From Corynebacterium crudilactis (lineage in GTDB: Bacteria; Actinomycetota; Actinomycetes; Mycobacteriales; Mycobacteriaceae), in assembly GCF_001643015.1 (NCBI RefSeq), contig NZ_CP015622.1:2183358-2247357 (forward strand): a stretch of 64,000 nt of DNA. The letters run 5' to 3'. Under the pieces are notes generated by a model, which worked only from the letters and a program-made list of their open reading frames with translations, had not been told where the DNA came from and did not search any database. Positions 35,326-44,454 of this stretch are shown in pieces. The position numbers and the translations under genes were made by a program. Position 1 is the first letter of the stretch. Every line of letters begins with the position of its first letter.

Positions 35326-36090
35326 ATGACTTTCTTTATTAATTCCGGCGGTTTGGAGTTCTCCCCCGCCGGTGCACATATCGTTCACGCCAATTCTGCT
35401 GAGGGTGAACTTCTCTATTTAAGCTCCACATCCGAATACGGTGAGGGCACTGCTATTCGCGGTGGTGTTCCAATCATCGCTCCGTGGTTTGGTGGATTGC
35501 TGGGCTTGGACCCGATGCATGGTTGGGCCAGGCGTTCTGCGTGGGATGTCGATGAAAATAATGGACAAATCCACGCTACCTACAGCCGTGAAGGTTTGCT
35601 TCTAAATATTCGTACGCACAGCACTGATGCTGGTTTTGATATTTCTTTGCGCCTGAGCAACGACACTGATCAATCCAGCACTGTCCAGTTGGCTTTCCAT
35701 CCTTATTTCAAGGTCGATGATGTGGAAAAGATTGAGGTGGAGGGCTTCGACGGCATCGATATTTTGAATCGACTCACCGATACAGTTGGCACTCAGGACG
35801 GTGTAATCACATTCGATGGTGAATACGATCGCATTGCTCTGGGTACTCCCCAGGTCAAGATTTACGATACAAATCGCATTATTACTGTTGAAGGCGAAGG
35901 TCATGATTCCACTGTGGTGTGGAATCCAGGCAAAAATCGCGCCTCCACCATGGCCGATATTGGCGATGGTGAATGGCGCGACTTTGTCTGTGTAGAACCA
36001 GCGTTGTTGGGTGCTGAGCAGAAGGGAGTGACGGTGGCTCCCGGCACATCAGTCACCCTTGTGATGCGGGTGGGCGTCGAAAAGCGCTAG
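35326..36090 (+). CDS. D-hexose-6-phosphate mutarotase / aldose-1-epimerase-like protein
   Basis: 254 aa from the ATG at 35326; the frame is open upstream but that part has no coding character. The galactose-mutarotase fold is indicated by [18 protein letters not shown] (about 40-57), [16 protein letters not shown] with a catalytic-type His, [11 protein letters not shown] and [10 protein letters not shown] with the catalytic Glu. The RGGVPI-WF pattern is that of the YeaD glucose-6-phosphate 1-epimerase group. It converges with aceB, overlapping its stop by 4 bp. Confidence 0.85.
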   Translation: MTFFINSGGLEFSPAGAHIVHANSAEGELLYLSSTSEYGEGTAIRGGVPIIAPWFGGLLGLDPMHGWARRSAWDVDENNGQIHATYSREGLLLNIRTHSTDAGFDISLRLSNDTDQSSTVQLAFHPYFKVDDVEKIEVEGFDGIDILNRLTDTVGTQDGVITFDGEYDRIALGTPQVKIYDTNRIITVEGEGHDSTVVWNPGKNRASTMADIGDGEWRDFVCVEPALLGAEQKGVTVAPGTSVTLVMRVGVEKR

Positions 36091-38321
36091 TTTTGTGCTT
36101 TGAACTCGCGGCGGCGGGCGTGCAGAATAGGCTCGGTGTAGCCGGCTGGAGACTTGGTGCCTTCAAAAATCAGCTGCTTTGCAGCTTGAAAGGCGATGGA
36201 CGCGTCGTAATTCGGCGCCATATCGCGGTAGGCATCATCGCCAGCATTTTGCTTATCGACGACCACTGCCATTCGTTCTAGCGATTCCACGACCTGTTCT
36301 TCCGAAACAACATCGTGACGAATCCAGTTGGCCAGCATCTGAGAAGAAATACGCAGCGTTGCGCGGTCTTCCATGAGCGCAATGTTGTGGATATCTGGAA
36401 CCTTAGAACAACCAACGCCCTGCTCAACCCAACGGACAACGTATCCCAGGATGGACTGGCAGTTGTTATCCAGCTCTTCCTTCTTCTCTTCCGCAGACCA
36501 TTCAGCATTTAGTGCCAATGGAATGGTCAAGATATTGCGCAAGGTATCGCGGCGACCGGCCACGCGCAGTTCCGCCTGCACCGCGAACACATCAACCAAG
36601 TGGTAGTGCGTAGCGTGCAAAGTTGCGCCTGTTGGTGATGGTACCCATGCAGTGTTGGCACCTTCACGTGGCTGACCAATCTTCTTCTCCAGCATCTCGG
36701 CCATGAGCTCAGTCATCGCCCACATGCCCTTACCAATCTGAGCCTTGCCTGGAAGTCCACGCTGAATACCTGCATCAACGTTGTTATCCTCATAAGACTG
36801 CTTCCACGGTGCAGTTTGCATATCAGCCTTGCGCACCATCGCGCCAGCTTCCATGGAGGTGTGGATTTCATCGCCGGTGCGATCCAAGAAACCAGTGTTG
36901 ATGAATGCGAGACGATCGGCCACTTCCATGATGCAGGCATCGAGATTAACTGAGGTTCGACGCTCTTCATCCATCACGCCAACCTTCAAGGTGTAGCGAG
37001 GCAGCTCTAACAAATCCTCCACGCGACCAAAAAGCTCATTGGTGAATGCGACTTCTTCAGGACCATGCTGCTTTGGCTTCACAATGTAGATGGAACCCTT
37101 ACGAGAATTGCGCTTCTTGTTCTGCGGTGCAATTCCAGGAATGGCACAAACAGAAGTAATCACTGCATCCATGATGCCTTCGAAGATTTCCTCGCCATCA
37201 ATCAAGATGGATGGGTTCTGCATGAGGTGACCAACATTGCGAACAAACAGCAGGGAGCGACCATGAAGAACCAGCTCAGTGCCATTGCGGCCAATGTAAA
37301 CGCGGTCGCTGTTGAGCTCACGAGTAAAGCTGCGCCCGTTCTTGGACACTTCCTCATTCAGCTCACCAGTGTTAAGGCCAAACCAGTTGGTGTAGCCCAA
37401 AGTCTTGTCTTCAGCGTCTACAGCGGCAACGGAATCTTCGAAGTCCATGATCGTGGTGATCGCGGATTCCAATAAAATATCCTTCAGGCCAGTTTTATCT
37501 GCCTTGCCGATTGGGTGCACAGGATCAATTTGCAGCTCAATATGCAGACCGTTGGTCTCCAAGAGGATTGCTTCTGGATCAAGGAAGTTACCAGTGAAGC
37601 CGCGGTAAGCATCTCGATTCTTCAAGCGGTACACATCATCACCGATATGAGCGGCAAGCTTTCCGTCACTGATGTTGTACTTATCAACATCAGCATGGGA
37701 GGCACCATCAAGTGGAACAACATTATCGAGGAACTCACGGCCCCACTCGATAACCTTCTGTCCACGAATCGGGTTGTACTCATTACCCTTTTCAGCGCCA
37801 TCAGTTTCCGGAATGGCGTTGGTGCCGTACAGCGCATCGTAGAGGGAACCCCAACGAGCGTTTGCAGCATTAAGCGCAAAGCGTGCATTAAGAATTGGTA
37901 CAACTAACTGAGGACCTGCAGTGCTGGAGATTTCCTTATCGATATTTTGGGTACGGATCTCTGCAGCTTCAGGTGGCTCAACGAGGTAACCGATTTCCTT
38001 GAGGAACTCTTCGTAGGCATCTTGGTCGATGGCGGTACCAGAGTTATTGCGGTGGTAGTCATCGATAAGTGCTTGCAGCTCATCGCGGCGAGCGAGCAGC
38101 TCACGGTTACGTGGGGTGAGATCCCGAGCAATGCTGGCGAATCCGGACCAAAACTTCTCCGCATCCACACCCACGCGAGGGAGTACCGCTTCGGTTACAA
38201 AGTCATAGAGAACTTGTGCAACCTGCATGCCGCCAACTTCGACGCGCACGGTGCTGTCTGTAAGTCCAGCAGTTCCAGCGTTGTCAGCGGTCTGAGCAGA
38301 CAACTTTTGCTGTTCAGTCAT
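36087..38321 (-). CDS. aceB: Malate synthase G
   Basis: 744-aa glyoxylate-shunt enzyme condensing glyoxylate with acetyl-CoA to malate. Seen are [17 protein letters not shown] (core), [17 protein letters not shown], the substrate-binding Glu/Asp block [26 protein letters not shown] with catalytic residues, [19 protein letters not shown] and [17 protein letters not shown]. This is the monomeric G-isoform. The start ATG has AAAGGAG about 9 nt upstream. It is divergent from aceA across a 577-bp control region. In C. glutamicum both genes are induced on acetate through RamA and repressed by RamB and GlxR. Confidence 0.97.
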   Translation of the reverse strand: MTEQQKLSAQTADNAGTAGLTDSTVRVEVGGMQVAQVLYDFVTEAVLPRVGVDAEKFWSGFASIARDLTPRNRELLARRDELQALIDDYHRNNSGTAIDQDAYEEFLKEIGYLVEPPEAAEIRTQNIDKEISSTAGPQLVVPILNARFALNAANARWGSLYDALYGTNAIPETDGAEKGNEYNPIRGQKVIEWGREFLDNVVPLDGASHADVDKYNISDGKLAAHIGDDVYRLKNRDAYRGFTGNFLDPEAILLETNGLHIELQIDPVHPIGKADKTGLKDILLESAITTIMDFEDSVAAVDAEDKTLGYTNWFGLNTGELNEEVSKNGRSFTRELNSDRVYIGRNGTELVLHGRSLLFVRNVGHLMQNPSILIDGEEIFEGIMDAVITSVCAIPGIAPQNKKRNSRKGSIYIVKPKQHGPEEVAFTNELFGRVEDLLELPRYTLKVGVMDEERRTSVNLDACIMEVADRLAFINTGFLDRTGDEIHTSMEAGAMVRKADMQTAPWKQSYEDNNVDAGIQRGLPGKAQIGKGMWAMTELMAEMLEKKIGQPREGANTAWVPSPTGATLHATHYHLVDVFAVQAELRVAGRRDTLRNILTIPLALNAEWSAEEKKEELDNNCQSILGYVVRWVEQGVGCSKVPDIHNIALMEDRATLRISSQMLANWIRHDVVSEEQVVESLERMAVVVDKQNAGDDAYRDMAPNYDASIAFQAAKQLIFEGTKSPAGYTEPILHARRREFKAQN

Positions 38322-38364
38322 TGAAGGCTCCTTTGAAGCGTGGGTTTTAAGATGATCTGTGTCA

Positions 38365-38381
38365 AAACCAAAATCTGGTTT
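38365..38381. promoter_or_regulatory. Inverted repeat upstream of aceB
   Basis: AAACCA-(5)-TGGTTT lies 44-60 bp before the aceB start, where a bound protein or the 5' leader could affect aceB. No known regulator consensus fits it exactly. Confidence 0.35.
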
Positions 38382-38495
38382 AGATACGCCCGGTTTCGAA
38401 ACATTTAGAAAAATTATTTTGACTACCCATATGAACTTGGTAGCGCTTTTCTTTTAGTTTCAACCCTTATCGGTATTGGCGATGTGATCAGACTA

Positions 38496-38511
38496 AGTGA
38501 TCGCCATCACC
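38496..38511. promoter_or_regulatory. Candidate GlxR (CRP-like) site in aceB-aceA control region
   Basis: AGTGATCGCCATCACC matches the GlxR consensus TGTGA-N6-TCACA at 8 of 10 defined positions. GlxR was described as a regulator binding upstream of aceB in C. glutamicum, so both the match and the position support the call. Confidence 0.65.
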
Positions 38512-38526
38512 AAAGAAAGGGATTTG

Positions 38527-38552
38527 CGAACTTTACTAAACACTCACCCCCG
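38527..38552. promoter_or_regulatory. Candidate RamB site with adjacent RamA half-site
   Basis: The 13-mer at 38527-38539 (CGAACTTTACTAA) matches the RamB consensus ARAACTTTGCAAA at 10 positions. ACCCCCG at 38546-38552 resembles a RamA half-site (AC4-5 followed by G/A/T). Both regulators control aceB and aceA in C. glutamicum. Confidence 0.45.
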
Positions 38553-38695
38553 CTCGACCTCGAACCTCGCCCAGGTCACACCAATCTTTTGGACCAAAAC
38601 CTAAAGTGCCAGCATTTTGCCACGTTTCTACGTTTGCGCAGTACATCCGTATTGGAGGATGGGTGCCCCAGCTTTCCCACAAAGAGATATATTTA

Positions 38696-38724
38696 CAAAC
38701 TTAGCAATAGGGGTGATCACCCCC
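38696..38724. promoter_or_regulatory. Candidate RamB site plus RamA-type palindrome upstream of aceA
   Basis: CAAACTTAGCAAT (38696-38708) matches the RamB consensus at 10 of 13 positions. Directly after it, GGGGTGATCACCCC (38710-38723) is a perfect 14-bp palindrome built from a G4 and a C4 block, the tandem G/C-run pattern bound by RamA. It lies 175 bp before aceA. Adjacent activator and repressor sites would give the acetate switch. Confidence 0.5.
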
Positions 38725-38898
38725 GCACAAAACTTAAAAACCCAAATCGATTGACGTGCCAGCGACCGGTAGAGCAATGTGTGAACCACGCCACCACAGC
38801 AAACGATGTACATCACGATAAAACAGTGAAAGTGCATTAGCTCATACATTGTGGTCGGCACCGCCCATTGCGAATCAGCACTTAAGGAAGTGACTTTG

Positions 38899-40197
38899 AT
38901 GTCAAACGTTGGAAAGCCACGTACCGCACAGGAAATCCAGCAGGATTGGGATACCAACCCACGCTGGAACGGCATCACCCGTGACTACACCGCAGACCAG
39001 GTAGCAAACCTGCAGGGTTCTGTCATTGAGGAGCATACTCTCGCCCGCCGCGGCGCAGAGATCCTCTGGGACGGAGTCACTCAGGAAGGCGACGGTTACA
39101 TCAACGCCCTTGGCGCACTCACCGGCAACCAGGCAGTCCAGCAGGTTCGTGCAGGACTCAAGGCTGTCTACCTCTCCGGTTGGCAGGTTGCAGGCGATGC
39201 AAACCTTTCTGGCCACACCTACCCTGACCAGTCCCTCTACCCAGCAAACTCCGTGCCAAACGTTGTGCGCCGCATCAACAATGCGCTGCTGCGCTCCGAT
39301 GAAATCGCACGCGTCGAGGGAGACAATTCCGTTGACAACTGGGTCGTTCCAATCGTTGCAGACGGCGAAGCTGGGTTCGGCGGCGCACTCAACGTCTACG
39401 AACTCCAGAAGGGCATGATCGCTGCTGGTGCTGCAGGCACCCACTGGGAAGATCAGCTCGCTTCCGAAAAGAAGTGTGGACACCTCGGCGGCAAGGTCTT
39501 GATCCCAACCCAGCAGCACATCCGTACCTTGAACTCCGCTCGACTCGCAGCAGACGTTGCTAACACCCCAACCGTTGTTATCGCACGTACCGATGCTGAA
39601 GCAGCAACCCTGATCACCTCTGATGTTGATGAGCGCGACCAACCATTCATCACTGGTGAGCGCACCGCTGAAGGCTACTACCATGTCAAAAATGGTCTCG
39701 AGCCATGTATTGCACGTGCAAAGTCCTACGCTCCATACGCAGATATGATCTGGATGGAAACCGGTACTCCTGACCTCGAGCTAGCTAAGAAATTCGCTGA
39801 AGGCGTTCGCTCCGAATTCCCAGACCAGCTACTTTCCTACAATTGTTCCCCTTCCTTCAACTGGTCTGCACACCTCGATGCAGATGAGATCGCTAAGTTC
39901 CAGAAGGAACTGGGTGCGATGGGCTTCAAGTTCCAGTTCATCACCCTGGCTGGATTCCACTCCCTCAACTACGGCATGTTCGACCTTGCTTACGGTTACG
40001 CTCGCGAAGGCATGACTTCCTTTGTTGACCTGCAGAACCGTGAGTTCAAGGCTGCCGAAGAGCGCGGCTTCACTGCAGTTAAGCACCAGCGCGAAGTTGG
40101 CGCAGGCTACTTCGACCAGATCGCAACCACCGTTGATCCGAACTCCTCTACCACCTCACTGAAGGGTTCCACCGAAGAAGGACAGTTCCACAACTAA
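38899..40197 (+). CDS. aceA: Isocitrate lyase
   Basis: 432 aa from ATG 38899 ([13 protein letters not shown]), with AAGGAAG about 9 nt upstream; the length equals the C. glutamicum enzyme. It cleaves isocitrate to glyoxylate and succinate, the first step of the glyoxylate shunt. The active-site signature KKCGH is at 191-195 with the catalytic C193; [20 protein letters not shown] and YNCSPSFNW are the Mg/substrate loops. It is divergent from aceB and followed by a strong terminator, so it is monocistronic. Confidence 0.98.
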   Translation: MSNVGKPRTAQEIQQDWDTNPRWNGITRDYTADQVANLQGSVIEEHTLARRGAEILWDGVTQEGDGYINALGALTGNQAVQQVRAGLKAVYLSGWQVAGDANLSGHTYPDQSLYPANSVPNVVRRINNALLRSDEIARVEGDNSVDNWVVPIVADGEAGFGGALNVYELQKGMIAAGAAGTHWEDQLASEKKCGHLGGKVLIPTQQHIRTLNSARLAADVANTPTVVIARTDAEAATLITSDVDERDQPFITGERTAEGYYHVKNGLEPCIARAKSYAPYADMIWMETGTPDLELAKKFAEGVRSEFPDQLLSYNCSPSFNWSAHLDADEIAKFQKELGAMGFKFQFITLAGFHSLNYGMFDLAYGYAREGMTSFVDLQNREFKAAEERGFTAVKHQREVGAGYFDQIATTVDPNSSTTSLKGSTEEGQFHN

Positions 40198-40237
40198 TAC
40201 TGTCTAAAGGCTGACACTCCAGCCTTAAGGTGAATTT

Positions 40238-40274
40238 AGGCTCCTCGCATCTGTACCTCAGATGCGAGGAGCCT
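40238..40274 (+). terminator. aceA terminator, 16-bp stem
   Basis: Arms 40238-40253 and 40259-40274 pair perfectly around a 5-nt loop, ending in a T-run. A smaller hairpin (AAGGCTG/CAGCCTT, about 40207-40226) lies just before it, making a tandem structure 40 bp after the aceA stop. Confidence 0.88.
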
Positions 40275-40406
40275 TTCCATATGTCATTTTCGGCTTCACT
40301 ATAAAGCCAAGGTGCCCCCGGTTTTCCTATCCCACCACATAAGAAGAAATAGTCCATAGACTACCTCTTTAAGGCAAAGCTTCCAGTCACCTATAAAAGG
40401 ACATCC

Positions 40407-40961
40407 ATGTCTATTTCCCGCACAATCTTTGGTATCACAGCCGTAGCGACTCTCTCGGTATCTCTTGTTGCATGTGCTCCCCCAAATCAACAAGACTCTA
40501 CAATTGAGCGCAGCAATGAAGTTCTCATTACTTCTCAAAGTCCAACCACAACGTCTTCTATAACAAGTACCACTCCTCCTGTAGCAGAAAATGTAGCCAT
40601 CTCTGTTGCTCCATCTGAATTAGTTGATGGCGAACAGATTACTTTTGAAATCACTGGTCTCAATCCAGGAAGCGGCTACTACGCTGCAATTTGTGCCACA
40701 GGAACACCCACACCAAACACTGCCCCAATGTGCACCGGCGAAACCCCCGGGTTTTCTTCCCAAGCATGGTTAAACAATTCTCAGCCCAGCGCGACCGCTG
40801 CAATCTCAGATAATGGCACGGCAACTGTTGAGATAACAGCCGTGTCCACCGGCACAGGCATCGACTGCACCACCCAAGAGTGTGTAGCCAAGGTCTTTGG
40901 TGATGAAACTGAAGGCTTCCGTCATGTCGCAGAAACTCCAGTGGTTTTTGCAGCTGCTTAA
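40407..40961 (+). CDS. Lipoprotein with neocarzinostatin-like domain
   Basis: 184 aa. The signal peptide ends at lipobox LVAC (Cys at about 23), followed by a Ser/Thr-rich linker to about residue 62. The rest reads like the Ig-fold of neocarzinostatin apoproteins: ISVAPSELVDGEQITFEITGL, GSGYYAAICATGTP with a first Cys, and GIDCTTQECVAKVFGD, which parallels the VDCTTAACQVGLSD element of neocarzinostatin including the two Cys. The likely product is an outer-surface lipoprotein; whether it binds any small ligand is unknown. It has its own promoter space downstream of the aceA terminator. Confidence 0.7.
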   Translation: MSISRTIFGITAVATLSVSLVACAPPNQQDSTIERSNEVLITSQSPTTTSSITSTTPPVAENVAISVAPSELVDGEQITFEITGLNPGSGYYAAICATGTPTPNTAPMCTGETPGFSSQAWLNNSQPSATAAISDNGTATVEITAVSTGTGIDCTTQECVAKVFGDETEGFRHVAETPVVFAAA

Positions 40962-40973
40962 CCTATGTATGGA

Positions 40974-41009
40974 GTCTCCCTATAATTATTAATTATTTCC
41001 CAGGGAGAC
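40974..41009 (+). terminator. Possible terminator after the lipoprotein gene
   Basis: GTCTCCCT (40974-40981) and AGGGAGAC (41002-41009) form an 8-bp stem around a 20-nt A/T-rich loop, with CTCTTT shortly after. Weaker than the other terminators in the window, but well placed between two convergent genes. Confidence 0.5.
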
Positions 41010-41049
41010 ACTCTTTAATCTTTAAAATATTGCAGAACTGTGCTGCTAC

Positions 41050-41640
41050 TTAAATCTTTTCGCTCAGTGATTCCCACAATTTCAGCTGTACCAACTCTAG
41101 TGGTGCAGGTTTTAAACCCCAGGCTTCAACGCCAATGTCTACTTGACCAAGACCGGTCATCGGAAATTGCGAATGTAGGTGCCCATGCACCAAAAGTGGC
41201 ACGCGCAAACGTAAATCATCAAAACGAGATTCCATGCCAGGATGATCCTGCCCGGGTCGGGGGAAATGAGACAGATATACATCTTCACCTTCCCATTTCA
41301 TCCGCTGAAATGCCTGGATGGATTCAAATACTTCCAAAAACCGGTGCTGTCGCTTATATGCATGCCGGTACATCGGATGACAGGAATCGTGATTGCCTGG
41401 AATAAGATGCTTTTCGACGCCGCCCAACCGCTCAGCAATCAAGCCCAGCGCGCGTTCTTCCGCTCGCTGCGCGCCTGAAGATAAATCCCCCAAGAGCCAC
41501 AGCACATCCCCTGCAGCAACAAGGCTGTCCAGATTGTTCAGAATTACTTCATCATGTTCGTCTGGATCTTCGAAACCACGCAATGATGCCACAAAATTGT
41601 GACCTAAATGAAGGTCAGAGCTAAACCACACATTAGTCAT
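41050..41640 (-). CDS. Calcineurin-like metallophosphoesterase
   Basis: 196 aa. The metal-binding motifs follow in order: SSDLHLGH (D-x-H, about 7-14), LGDLSSG (GD, about 51-57), IPGNHDS (GNHD, about 79-85), LSHFPRPG and VHGHLHSQ (GH-x-H, about 151-158). Together they mark a small stand-alone phosphoesterase of the YfcE/phage-type class. The native substrate is not determined by sequence. It is divergent from lcoP, with a 169-bp promoter space between. Confidence 0.85.
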   Translation of the reverse strand: MTNVWFSSDLHLGHNFVASLRGFEDPDEHDEVILNNLDSLVAAGDVLWLLGDLSSGAQRAEERALGLIAERLGGVEKHLIPGNHDSCHPMYRHAYKRQHRFLEVFESIQAFQRMKWEGEDVYLSHFPRPGQDHPGMESRFDDLRLRVPLLVHGHLHSQFPMTGLGQVDIGVEAWGLKPAPLELVQLKLWESLSEKI

Positions 41641-41809
41641 AAGAGCCAGTGTAGCTTTTGCGATTGCTTAGTCACCAGGGAATACTGAGTAGTCCGAAAG
41701 CTTATAATACTAATACAGGAATATTTAACTCGACTTCTTTATAAAGACTTACAGAAAATTTCTTGCTCATCCAGCATCAACTTTTTGATGCCAATTGGAG
41801 AGGACACAC

Positions 41810-43726
41810 ATGTCCACCATTCCCGGCAAAGGTTTGCCTGCATCTCAAGAACCATCTGAGGAAGCTCATTATCCTCACGACACCCACCCCGGACTTGTTC
41901 CGGGTATTTCGGTCGATGATCAACGAAACAAATTCGGCCTAGACAAAGTCGTTTTCGGCGCTACTGCAGTGTTAATTTTGGCGTTTATCATCTGGGGCAT
42001 TTCAAGCCCAGATTCTGTGGCTTCAGTTTCTTCCACAATGTTTAGCTGGGCCATGACCAATACTGGTTGGCTCTTGAACTTTGTCATGCTGATCGGTATC
42101 AGCACCATGCTCTACATTGCATTTTCGAGGTATGGCCGCATCAAACTCGGCACCGACGAAGATCAACCTGAGTTTTCCCGCTTCTCCTGGATCGCCATGA
42201 TGTTTGGTGCCGGCATTGGTGTCGGCATTTTCTTCTTTGGTCCTTCAGAACCACTGTGGCATTACCTCTCACCACCGCCACACACTGTGGAGGGTTCTAC
42301 CCCAGAGTCCCTACATCAGGCTCTTGCGCAATCACATTTCCACTGGGGGCTGTCTGCATGGGGTCTATACGCCTTGGTTGGTGGCTCTTTAGCTTATTCT
42401 AGCTACCGTCGTGGCCGTGTGACGCTGATCAGTTCTACGTTCCGTTCCCTCTTTGGTGAGAAAACCGACGGAATCGCGGGACGCCTCATCGATATTATGG
42501 CGATCATTGCCACATTGTTTGGTACTGCAGCAACCCTAGGTTTGTCCGCAATCCAGGTTGGCCAAGGCGTTCAAATTATTTCTGGAGCTTCAGAGATCAC
42601 TAATACTGTATTGATCCTCATCATTGCAGTTTTGACTATCGGTTTCATTATTTCTGCAGTATCTGGTGTATCCAAGGGCATTCGTTATTTGTCCAATATC
42701 AATATCACCTTGACGCTTGGTTTAGTGCTCTTCGTATTCATCACCGGACCTACCTTGTTCTTGCTTAACCTCATCCCATCCAGCGTGCTCGAATACGGAA
42801 GTAAATTCTTCTCTATGGCTGGAAAATCTTTATCCTGGGGACAAGAAACTATTGAGTTCCAGGCAGGCTGGACTGCGTTCTACTGGGCATGGTGGATTGC
42901 TTGGACACCATTCGTGGGCATGTTTATTGCGCGAATTTCCCGTGGTCGCACCTTGCGCGAATTTGCGCTGATCACCATGGCTGTGCCGTCTTTCATTCTT
43001 ATTTTGGCGTTCACTATCTTTGGTGGCACAGCTATCACGATGAACCGAGAAAACGTCGCTGGTTTTGATGGCAATTCTTCAGCAGAACAAGTGTTGTTTG
43101 ATATGTTCAGCAACCTTCCGCTCTACTCCATCACACCATTCATCTTGATTTTTGTGTTGGCTGTTTTCTTTATCACTTCAGCCGACTCCGCTTCTGTAGT
43201 CATGGGAACGATGAGTTCTCGAGGTAATCCAAAGCCGAACAAATTGGTTGTTGTGTTCTGGGGTCTGTGCATGATGGGTATTGCTGTGGTCATGCTGCTC
43301 GCAGGCGGTGAATCTGCACTTACTGGTTTACAGAACCTGACCATTTTGATTGCTATCCCATTTGCTTTGGTGCTGATCATGATGGCGATTGCTTTTATCA
43401 AGGATCTCTCCACTGACCCAGCTGCGATTCGCCACACGTACGCAAAAGCAGCGATCTCTAATGCTGTTGTGCGTGGTTTGGAAGAACATGGCGATGACTT
43501 TGAGCTTGCCGTTGAGCCGGCAGAAGAAGGCCGTGGCGCCGGCGCTTCCTTTGATTCCACCGCTGGTCACATCACTGAGTGGTACCAGCGCACCGATGAA
43601 GAAGGCAATGAAGTTGATTATGACTTCTCAACTGGCGAATGGGCCGATGGCTGGTCTACTGAATCTGTGGATAATGCATCATCTCCAGATACAGACGCTA
43701 CTCCCGAAGCAGACAAGAAAGACTAG
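41810..43726 (+). CDS. lcoP: BCCT-family osmolyte carrier (LcoP)
   Basis: 638 aa from ATG 41810 with GGAGAGGA upstream; an in-frame start 15 bp earlier lacks a site. Twelve helices; the BCCT motif WTAFYWAWWIAWTPFVGMF (about 355-373) has the aromatic box lining the betaine site, and GAGIGVGIFFFGPSEPLWHY is the helix-3 signature. A long acidic C-terminal tail (from about 545) is typical of osmosensing carriers. C. glutamicum has BetP, EctP, LcoP and ProP; position next to aceA fits LcoP, described as an ectoine/proline/betaine importer of low capacity. Na-coupled and plasma membrane-located. Confidence 0.88.
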   Translation: MSTIPGKGLPASQEPSEEAHYPHDTHPGLVPGISVDDQRNKFGLDKVVFGATAVLILAFIIWGISSPDSVASVSSTMFSWAMTNTGWLLNFVMLIGISTMLYIAFSRYGRIKLGTDEDQPEFSRFSWIAMMFGAGIGVGIFFFGPSEPLWHYLSPPPHTVEGSTPESLHQALAQSHFHWGLSAWGLYALVGGSLAYSSYRRGRVTLISSTFRSLFGEKTDGIAGRLIDIMAIIATLFGTAATLGLSAIQVGQGVQIISGASEITNTVLILIIAVLTIGFIISAVSGVSKGIRYLSNINITLTLGLVLFVFITGPTLFLLNLIPSSVLEYGSKFFSMAGKSLSWGQETIEFQAGWTAFYWAWWIAWTPFVGMFIARISRGRTLREFALITMAVPSFILILAFTIFGGTAITMNRENVAGFDGNSSAEQVLFDMFSNLPLYSITPFILIFVLAVFFITSADSASVVMGTMSSRGNPKPNKLVVVFWGLCMMGIAVVMLLAGGESALTGLQNLTILIAIPFALVLIMMAIAFIKDLSTDPAAIRHTYAKAAISNAVVRGLEEHGDDFELAVEPAEEGRGAGASFDSTAGHITEWYQRTDEEGNEVDYDFSTGEWADGWSTESVDNASSPDTDATPEADKKD

Positions 43727-43727
43727 G

Positions 43728-43780
43728 AATTAATTAAAGGCCGGGATTCACATCGTGTGAATCCCGGCCTTTAATTAATT
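43728..43780. terminator. Bidirectional terminator, 25-bp perfect stem
   Basis: Arms 43728-43752 and 43756-43780 are exactly complementary with a 3-nt loop. A/T-rich ends give T-runs on both strands. It begins 1 bp after the lcoP stop and lies 13 bp from the stop of the convergent small gene. Confidence 0.92.
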
Positions 43781-43793
43781 TTTACACAGTTAT

Positions 43794-44075
43794 TTATGCT
43801 GCCATGCCACGGTTAAGGGCAATGAAATCAAGCAGGTCTGCGTTGACGTTGCCAGCGATCTGCTGAAGTGCAGCAGTTGCTTCGCGGGCAATGAAGATCT
43901 TGCTGAAGACTGTGATCTTGGCGTCGCGGTTTGCCGCAGCACTATCCAAAATTACGTCTACCTGGGCAGGGTCGACCAGGCCGTCAAAGCGAGCGTGAAG
44001 ATCTTCACGTACGCTCCACAGCGCATCCTGCTGTGCTGGACGAAGTGTTGTGATGTTAGAAGCTGTGTTAGCCAT
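43794..44075 (-). CDS. Small conserved-type helical protein (93 aa)
   Basis: 93 aa, predicted all-helical: about residues 12-28 (RPAQQDALWSVREDLHARF), 36-48 and 53-90 (FSKIFIAREATAALQQIAG onward). No signal peptide and no membrane helix. The short acidic/Ala-rich helices suggest a three-helix bundle that may dimerise. A good GGAAAGGAAAACG-type Shine-Dalgarno precedes ATG 44075. It is divergent from the 332-aa gene across 379 bp, with repeated GTTAAC boxes near its promoter. I do not recognise the family; function unknown. Confidence 0.7.
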   Translation of the reverse strand: MANTASNITTLRPAQQDALWSVREDLHARFDGLVDPAQVDVILDSAAANRDAKITVFSKIFIAREATAALQQIAGNVNADLLDFIALNRGMAA

Positions 44076-44454
44076 TGTCGTTTTCCTTTCTGTTCCCGAG
44101 GGAGTTAATAATCAAACCCCCGGCTGTTAACCTGATGTTAACTTTAGTTCACTTTCTAGCAATCTACAATCAGCCCGAGCAAAAAGTAATGGGATCAGCC
44201 CCACTAATTTCGCCCTACCCCCACAAATACATCGAGCCGACACCCTTTCCGTGCGGCAATATTTTTTACATAACACCAGGTCAACGCACCTTACAGTGAC
44301 CTAAAATTAATGTAGATCACCTTATTTAAAATTAGTGATAGGAATTACCCCCAAGGTGTGAATAAAACTCTCTGATTGATGTTTATAGCCACTGAACTGC
44401 GCATATACCTATGCTTGGAGGCTAGACATAAGCTGAGAAGGACAGGGGCCGGCA
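44076..44454. promoter_or_regulatory. Divergent control region with short repeats
   Basis: This 379-bp gap holds no supportable gene. Two GTTAAC hexamers (44126-44131 and 44137-44142) are spaced exactly 11 bp apart, on one face of the helix, 50-70 bp upstream of the small helical gene. On the other side, TAAAATTAATG (44302-44312) recurs as TAAAATTAGTG (44327-44337), 25 bp apart. Both look like regulatory repeats rather than coding sequence. Confidence 0.4.

Noticed and set aside
38484..38840. 118-aa open frame in the aceB–aceA intergenic region
   Set aside because: Composition is non-coding (His/Arg/Pro-rich), there is no ribosome-binding site, and it spans the candidate regulator sites.
38902..39684. 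260-aa open frame on the minus strand
   Set aside because: It is the antisense of aceA, whose product is a full-length isocitrate lyase; codon constraint in aceA creates the long shadow.
44126..44142. GTTAAC repeats as a CRISPR or att site
   Set aside because: Only two hexamers without spacers, no cas or integrase gene and no further copies; promoter repeats are the better reading.
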